Shown piece by piece: positions 18,806 through 22,954 of a stretch of 22,954 bases of DNA. Source of the DNA: CAYLHB01 sp964383505 (GTDB taxonomy: Bacteria; Patescibacteriota; Minisyncoccia; Phycocordibacterales; UBA12088); the NCBI GenBank assembly GCA_964383505.1, contig CAYLHB010000012.1, positions 1-22,954 of the forward strand, read 5' to 3'. Under the pieces are notes generated by a model that was not told the DNA's origin, made no database searches, and saw only the letters and a list, made by a program, of their open reading frames with translations. Positions within the stretch are counted from its first letter, which is position 1. Each line of letters opens with the position of its first letter. The position numbers and the translations under genes were made by a program.

Positions 18806-20119
18806 TCACCCTCCGTTCACTATCCGTATCTCTGCTCCCAGGGCGGAGAGTCGTCCTACGATATCCTCGTACCCTCGGTTGATGGAGTACACGTTGCGTA
18901 AAAGTGACCTGCCACTCGCGCCGAGCATTGCGACCAAGAGGAGCGCACCCACGCGCAGCACGGGCGGGGTCATGAGCTCCGCACCTTTAAGTGGGGTGGG
19001 GCCGGTGATGTAAATACGATGCGGGTCGGCGAGAAGTGTTGTCGCGCCGAGCTTGTCGAGCTCGGTCATGTGGAGCGCTCGCTTTTCAAAGACCCAATCG
19101 TGAATAAAGGTGGTGCCTTTCGCTTGTGTTGCAATGACCGCAAAGAACGGGAGGTTGTCAATGTTTATGCCCGGGTAGGGGCGCGCGTGCACCTTGTCCT
19201 CAGGTGCTTTAAGTATTGAGGGGTGTGTAGTGATGTCCATGAGCCTAGTACGCCCGTTTTTTGCGCGGTACCTGCGCACCACGTCGTAGCGAAAGCCCAT
19301 TTTTTCAAGCACGTAGAGCTCAAGTTCCAAGAAATCCACCGGACACCCGGAAATAGTAATAGAGGATTTTGTCACAATGGCCGCCGCAATAAAGAACATT
19401 GCGTCAATCGGGTCCTCCGAGAGCGAATACGACACGTTTTTTGAGAGCTTGCGGAGACCGTGCACAGTGATCGTAGGCGTGCCAATACCCTCAATGTGCA
19501 CCCCGAGGAGCTCAAGGAAAAAACAGAGCTCCTGCACTTGGTAGTTCGCACTCGCATACTTAATGACAGTGGTGCCGGGTACCCTCGCTGCGGCCATGAG
19601 TGCGGTTTCCGTCGCGGTGTCCGAGCTCTCGTACATGATGATCTCCGCAGGCGCAAGCTTCCTGCATGTCACATACCAACGGTCTGCGCGTGTTGAAACA
19701 GTGACCCCGAGGTTTTCGAGTGCAAAGAAGTGAGGGCGCACGGTTCTGCTCCCGAGCTTGCACCCCCCCGAGTGGGGTATGGAGAACTCGCGGGCGCGGT
19801 GGAGAAGGGGCCCAATGAACATGAGGATACTGCGGGTCTTTCTCGCCGCATCTTCATTCAACTTCTCAAGATTGAGGGTCTTCGGGGGGGTGATGGTTAC
19901 GCTGTCTCCTCGCCACTCCACCGAAACTCCAATGGACTCAAGCACTTCAACAAGGCGGTGCACCTCCTCGATTTTCGGCATGCGTTTGATGGTGGTGGGA
20001 GCGTCATTGAGGAGCGAGGCACACAGGAGTGCCATCGCACCGTTCTTGCTTGTGTTTACCGCCACGGAGCCGCGCAGTTTTTTCCCCCCTTGCACCTCAA
20101 AGTTGAGTGTATCGGCCAT
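18806..20119 (-). CDS. murA: UDP-N-acetylglucosamine 1-carboxyvinyltransferase
   Basis: This 437-residue enzyme transfers enolpyruvate from PEP to UDP-GlcNAc, the first committed step of peptidoglycan synthesis. Visible landmarks are SKNGAMALLCASLL (K25 and N26 match the essential Lys-Asn pair), the active-site loop HSGGCKLGSR with catalytic Cys120 (compare PGGCAIG), PYPGINIDNLPFFAV, the segment FEKRALHMTELDKLGA (compare FENRFMHxxEL) and RGYEDIVGRLSALGAEI at the end. Cys rather than Asp in the loop predicts fosfomycin sensitivity. The ATG at 20119 gives MADTLNFEVQGGKKLRG, the normal family start, and has TATGCT six bases upstream; the codons before it include that box. It heads a minus-strand run murA-priA-def and is divergent from mreB. 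Confidence 0.94.
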   Translation of the reverse strand: MADTLNFEVQGGKKLRGSVAVNTSKNGAMALLCASLLNDAPTTIKRMPKIEEVHRLVEVLESIGVSVEWRGDSVTITPPKTLNLEKLNEDAARKTRSILMFIGPLLHRAREFSIPHSGGCKLGSRTVRPHFFALENLGVTVSTRADRWYVTCRKLAPAEIIMYESSDTATETALMAAARVPGTTVIKYASANYQVQELCFFLELLGVHIEGIGTPTITVHGLRKLSKNVSYSLSEDPIDAMFFIAAAIVTKSSITISGCPVDFLELELYVLEKMGFRYDVVRRYRAKNGRTRLMDITTHPSILKAPEDKVHARPYPGINIDNLPFFAVIATQAKGTTFIHDWVFEKRALHMTELDKLGATTLLADPHRIYITGPTPLKGAELMTPPVLRVGALLLVAMLGASGRSLLRNVYSINRGYEDIVGRLSALGAEIRIVNGG

Positions 20120-20125
20120 CTGACG

Positions 20126-20131
20126 AGCATA
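20126..20131 (-). promoter_or_regulatory. murA: -10-like TATGCT, 6 bases before the murA start
   Basis: On the minus strand TATGCT, six bases, ATG 20119. It is identical in hexamer and spacing to the dnaG element and lies in the 103-base murA-mreB divergent region. Confidence 0.5.
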
Positions 20132-20196
20132 CATGAAACTCTCGTGTGGAGGAAGTGTAGTTGCTCGCACCGCTTTCTCCCTTGCCTTTTATCCAT

Positions 20197-20202
20197 TATA
20201 CT
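20197..20202 (+). promoter_or_regulatory. mreB: -10 TATACT upstream of mreB
   Basis: TATACT 20 bases before the mreB ATG, predicting a short leader of about 14 bases without a Shine-Dalgarno. It departs from the 6-8 base spacing seen at most other genes. Confidence 0.45.
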
Positions 20203-20222
20203 TGGGCAACATCTTGCGTACC

Positions 20223-21233
20223 ATGTATTTCTTTGTACCAAAACTAGGTATTGATCTTGGCACCACAACCACGCTTGTCTACGTACCTAAGCGAGGCATT
20301 GTGCTCCACGAGCCGTCGGTAGTCGCGATTTCCGAAGACCAGAAGATTCTCGCGGTCGGCATCGAAGCGAAGGAGATGGTGGGGCGCACCCCCGATTCAA
20401 TTACCGCGTACCATCCCATGAAGGATGGTGTGATTGCCGACTACCGTGTGACGGAGGCGATGCTCTCGTACTTCATCAGAAAAGCACTTGGGCGATTCAG
20501 TGTGTTTCGGCCTGAGGTCATGGTCTCCGTGCCCGCAGGGGTAACCTCAACGGAGCGGCGCGCGGTGGTTGAGGCGACAGTCAAAGCGGGTGCAAAGAAC
20601 GCGTACGTCGTCAAGGAACCGGTGCTCGCGGCCATAGGCGCGGGCATACCCATTCAAGAGCCCCGTGGGCACATCATTGCTGACATCGGGGGCGGAACCA
20701 TCGATGTTGCCGTCATTTCCCTCGGGGGCATTGTCGCATCCACGTCGGTCAAGTGCGCAGGCAATCGGTTGGATCGTGCCATCATAGACTACGTGAAAAA
20801 AATTTATAACCTCGCCATAGGAGAGAAGACCGCGGAGGATATCAAAATAAATATTGGCGCGGCTGTGCCGCTAGACGAGGAGCTTACCATGACGGTGAAG
20901 GGGAGGGACCTCGTATCCGGTCTTCCGCGCACTGCCGACTTGAAAACTAATGAGGTGGTGAAAGCGATTCAACGAGAGCTTGGGGAGATGATTCAGGCAA
21001 TGAAGCACGTGCTCCAGGAGACACCACCCGAGCTTGCGGCGGACATCATTGATAGGGGTATCATTATGACAGGGGGTTCAAGCCAGTTGAGAAAGTTTCC
21101 CGACCTTGTGCTTCGGCGCACGGGCGTACGGGCTGTGCTCGCAGAGCATGCACAGCTTTGTGTGGCACGTGGGACGGGTATTGCACTTTCACACCTCGAC
21201 GCATATAAACGCTCAATGCTTGCCAAAAGATAG
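20223..21233 (+). CDS. mreB: Rod shape-determining protein MreB
   Basis: This 336-residue bacterial actin polymerises on the inner membrane and guides cell-wall synthesis. The actin-fold ATP motifs are intact: phosphate-1 GIDLGTTTTLVYV (about 9-21), connect-1 and phosphate-2 IIADIGGGTIDVAVISLGG, and the adenosine motif GIIMTGGSSQLRKFPDL near the end. The N-terminus MYFFVPKLG is short and hydrophobic, as in MreBs that insert an N-terminal helix or hairpin into the membrane. The usual partners mreC and mreD do not follow; instead there is an AT-rich spacer. The divergent neighbour is murA, so both genes at this junction serve the cell wall. Confidence 0.95.
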   Translation: MYFFVPKLGIDLGTTTTLVYVPKRGIVLHEPSVVAISEDQKILAVGIEAKEMVGRTPDSITAYHPMKDGVIADYRVTEAMLSYFIRKALGRFSVFRPEVMVSVPAGVTSTERRAVVEATVKAGAKNAYVVKEPVLAAIGAGIPIQEPRGHIIADIGGGTIDVAVISLGGIVASTSVKCAGNRLDRAIIDYVKKIYNLAIGEKTAEDIKINIGAAVPLDEELTMTVKGRDLVSGLPRTADLKTNEVVKAIQRELGEMIQAMKHVLQETPPELAADIIDRGIIMTGGSSQLRKFPDLVLRRTGVRAVLAEHAQLCVARGTGIALSHLDAYKRSMLAKR

Positions 21234-21490
21234 CCATTAATTTTTCATAACACACAATGTAACAGTTATATAATAATTATGAATGACGTGTTGAAATTAA
21301 ATGTGAATTTCAATATGCAATAATTTTGTATGCAAAATACTGGTACCATAGAATATATGCTAACAGTATGTAACATATAGATACATACTCAGATATTTCT
21401 AACCATGCGGCATGTTTAAAATAAACAAATATCCACAGGTTGGATGGGATTCGTCATCCACAACTGGTAGCTACATGGTACTGTAAGTGT
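21234..21490. other. AT-rich spacer with dyads and two DnaA-box-like sites
   Basis: This 257-base non-coding stretch is far more AT-rich than the genes to its left. It holds an 8-bp hairpin TTGAAATT (21291-21298) / AATTTCAA (21306-21313), a 7-bp dyad GTATGTA (21366-21372) / TACATAC (21382-21388), and a TATGCT-N6-ATG element ending in a start-stop ATGTAA (21356-21373). Two 8-of-9 matches to the DnaA box TTATCCACA occur at 21429-21437 and 21454-21462, and a 6-bp dyad TGGATG (21441-21446) / CATCCA (21455-21460) overlaps the -35 region of the next gene. No mreB terminator with a T-run is obvious. Confidence 0.5.
21476..21484 (+). promoter_or_regulatory. Extended -10 TGGTACTGT, 6 bases before ATG 21491
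   Basis: TGG plus TACTGT, six bases, ATG. It follows the same layout as the elements at 4826, 7602 and 14288, so the AT-rich surface gene uses the host's promoter grammar. Confidence 0.5.
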
Positions 21491-22954
21491 ATGATGCATA
21501 AGTGGTTTAAGGCGTTAAAATCTTACCCGCCTTTATTTAGAAAGGTGACTGGTTTGAGTTACAGCGGTCTCTTGTTTCTGACAGTTTTTGCGGTTGCAAC
21601 TCTTGCTGTACTTATTGGGTTTACGAACAATAATATACATATTTCAAAGTACGTTGTACGTGAACAGCTTCCCGCACAAGTTGCATATAAACCGACATTG
21701 TGTGAACCAGGTAATTGGAGTGCAAAAAAGCATAACGTAGTGCATGATAATCGTGATCGCGAGTACTATGTTTCGCTACCGTCGAACTGGCAAAAGAATG
21801 CTGGTCCGTACAGCGTGATACTTATGTTGCATGGAGGGGGGAGCACACCTTGTCGAGCCGCGTCCTTGAGTGGTCTGGACAAATTTGTTGCCCAAAAAAA
21901 TCTTCCGGTAATTACAGTATACCCTCATGGAGTCGATGAAAGTTGGAATGCAGGGGACTGTGGTGGTGTGCGAGGATTTATGGGTGGAAGTAATTGTGGT
22001 GGTACATCTAATAAACAAAATATCGATGATGTAGGTTTTTTAATGAAAGTAGTGGACAGTGTAATTACTACATACTCTGGAGATCCAAACAGGGTTTATA
22101 TTGCCGGTGCATCAAATGGTTCAATGATGACGCACCGTATGTTGTGTGAAAAAAGTTCACGGTTCGCAGCCGCAGTGACAGCGGTTGGTTCAATTGCGTA
22201 TGAAGATTGTGATATTACTAAAATTGTTCCGACTCCAATTATACAAGTTGCAGGACTAAACGATGAAGACATGCCGTATTACGGCGGAGCTGGTCTTTGT
22301 ACTGGAGCTAATAGAAATTATGTTTCTATGCCGGCCACTCGTGATTTTTGGATTGCTCGAAACAACGCAAATAATATTGGTGTACAAAGCTACAAGAAGG
22401 ATACCGCAACATGTACACTTTATTCAGCAAATCAAGGAGGTGTACCAGTTGAGGAATGTGTAATTGCTGCAGATATGAATAATCCTGACGTAGGTGGACA
22501 TTCGTGGCCAGGGGTCCTCTATGCGGAATTAAAACAAAGTTGCGATCCTGGGTGTCCTTGTATTGCATCACCTTCACTTGAGTTAAATGAAAGGATGTGG
22601 AACTTTTTCACCCAATTTTCCAGAGATGTACAACCAGAATTGACACTAAGTGTTTCAAAAAACAGCGTTCAAGTTGGAGATGATGTTGAGCTCGTTTGGA
22701 ATAGTAAAAATACCCTGAATTGTATAGCATCTGGTGATTGGGTTGGAAATAAAAATCCTAATGGTACTGAACAAGTGCGAATAACTGGTAATGCAACATT
22801 TGATCTCACCTGCGAAACCACCATTACTGGCATGCAGGTCAATAGTTCGGTAGTTGTTACAACAGTTGTTCCACCAGGTCCTGCACCTCAAACGCAAAAT
22901 GACCTCCTCGGCTACGCATGGAGTTCCAATTTTGGCTGGGTCAGCTTCAGCTGT
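21491..22954 (+). CDS. Membrane-anchored PHB depolymerase/feruloyl esterase-like surface protein (3' end outside window)
   Basis: The frame is open from ATG 21491 to the right edge (488 codons, no stop). Order of parts: basic N-terminus, membrane anchor (about 26-44), alpha/beta hydrolase of the LpqC / PHB depolymerase / feruloyl esterase type (about 75-375), Ig-like domain (about 382-460, with LVWNSKNTLNCIASGDW and FDLTCE), a Pro/Gln linker, and GYAWSSNFGWVSFSC at 474-488. Hydrolase landmarks are LHGGGS (113-118, oxyanion region), GASNG with nucleophile S208, LNDEDMPYYGG with D258 and GGHSWPG with H337. All three triad residues are present, so it is probably an active extracytoplasmic esterase. 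Many Cys suggest disulfides. Ig-like and GxAWSxNxGW segments are typical of Parcubacteria surface proteins. Composition is AT-rich (33% GC in a 60-base sample). Confidence 0.85.
   Translation, partial: MMHKWFKALKSYPPLFRKVTGLSYSGLLFLTVFAVATLAVLIGFTNNNIHISKYVVREQLPAQVAYKPTLCEPGNWSAKKHNVVHDNRDREYYVSLPSNWQKNAGPYSVILMLHGGGSTPCRAASLSGLDKFVAQKNLPVITVYPHGVDESWNAGDCGGVRGFMGGSNCGGTSNKQNIDDVGFLMKVVDSVITTYSGDPNRVYIAGASNGSMMTHRMLCEKSSRFAAAVTAVGSIAYEDCDITKIVPTPIIQVAGLNDEDMPYYGGAGLCTGANRNYVSMPATRDFWIARNNANNIGVQSYKKDTATCTLYSANQGGVPVEECVIAADMNNPDVGGHSWPGVLYAELKQSCDPGCPCIASPSLELNERMWNFFTQFSRDVQPELTLSVSKNSVQVGDDVELVWNSKNTLNCIASGDWVGNKNPNGTEQVRITGNATFDLTCETTITGMQVNSSVVVTTVVPPGPAPQTQNDLLGYAWSSNFGWVSFSC

Noticed and set aside
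21279..21323. 14-codon frame (MNDVLKLNVNFNMQ) with TATAAT four bases upstream
   Set aside because: Too short to support as a gene, the spacing is outside the 6-8 base pattern, and it overlaps the 8-bp hairpin in an AT-rich spacer.
1..22954. tRNA, rRNA, CRISPR array, transposase or insertion sequence
   Set aside because: No T-arm-like sequence with a matching cloverleaf, no spaced direct repeats and no transposase motifs were found on reading both strands. Absence is by eye only; tRNAscan-SE and Infernal would be decisive.

Overview
The window reads as a chromosomal segment of a Candidate Phyla Radiation (Patescibacteria) bacterium, most likely a Parcubacteria-type lineage. This is inferred from small standard-code genes packed on both strands, almost no Shine-Dalgarno sequences, and marker sequence habits. 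Those habits are the MESYPRQC-type motif in a membrane-anchored hypothetical protein, the ANEYCDxNGxNC tail at the left edge, a Ser/Thr/Cys-rich Ig-like domain, and a GYAWSSNFGWVSFSC segment at the right edge. I cannot place it below that level from sequence alone.

Layout. 1-940: AT-leaning end of a secreted Cys-rich protein (5' end outside the window) and a small membrane-anchored protein. 1014-4789: PfkB-type sugar kinase (-), ribosomal proteins L25 (+) and L27 (-), an anchored Ada-like metal-binding protein, a tiny membrane protein and a CapA-like metallophosphatase (-). 4841-14662: a long plus-strand run of a secreted protein, a BCP peroxiredoxin, DoxX, an anchored hypothetical, a small hypothetical plus GH15 glucoamylase-like enzyme, Hsp20, a membrane protein, a secreted PG-binding/beta-propeller protein, DNA primase and the ribosome hibernation factor. 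14673-20119: minus-strand cluster murA-priA-def-fmt, interrupted between def and fmt by an unrecognised plus-strand gene (15695-16222). 20223-21233: mreB, divergent from murA. 21234-22954: an AT-rich spacer and then an AT-rich, membrane-anchored PHB-depolymerase/feruloyl-esterase-like protein with Ig-like and GYAW-type modules that runs off the right edge.

How the genes work together. The core is housekeeping: initiation and processing of N-formyl-methionyl proteins (fmt, def), ribosome (rplY, rpmA, hpf), primosome (dnaG, priA), and envelope and shape (murA, mreB). Stress and redox genes (bcp, doxX, hsp20) and small secreted or anchored proteins lie between them.

Main points of interest. (1) A -10-like hexamer TANNNT lies 6-8 bases before about 16 of 25 start codons, which predicts pervasive leaderless transcription. 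(2) The one gene with a clear Shine-Dalgarno is the orphan inserted in the priA-def-fmt cluster. It also has a hairpin-rich leader, unlike codon use and a 13-bp terminator hairpin. (3) The PriA homologue has lost its recognisable ATPase motifs but keeps all eight zinc cysteines, while the DnaG homologue has lost all four zinc ligands but keeps its TOPRIM residues. (4) The right-edge esterase keeps a Ser-Asp-His triad and carries surface modules typical of these bacteria. No rRNA, tRNA, CRISPR array or insertion sequence was seen.
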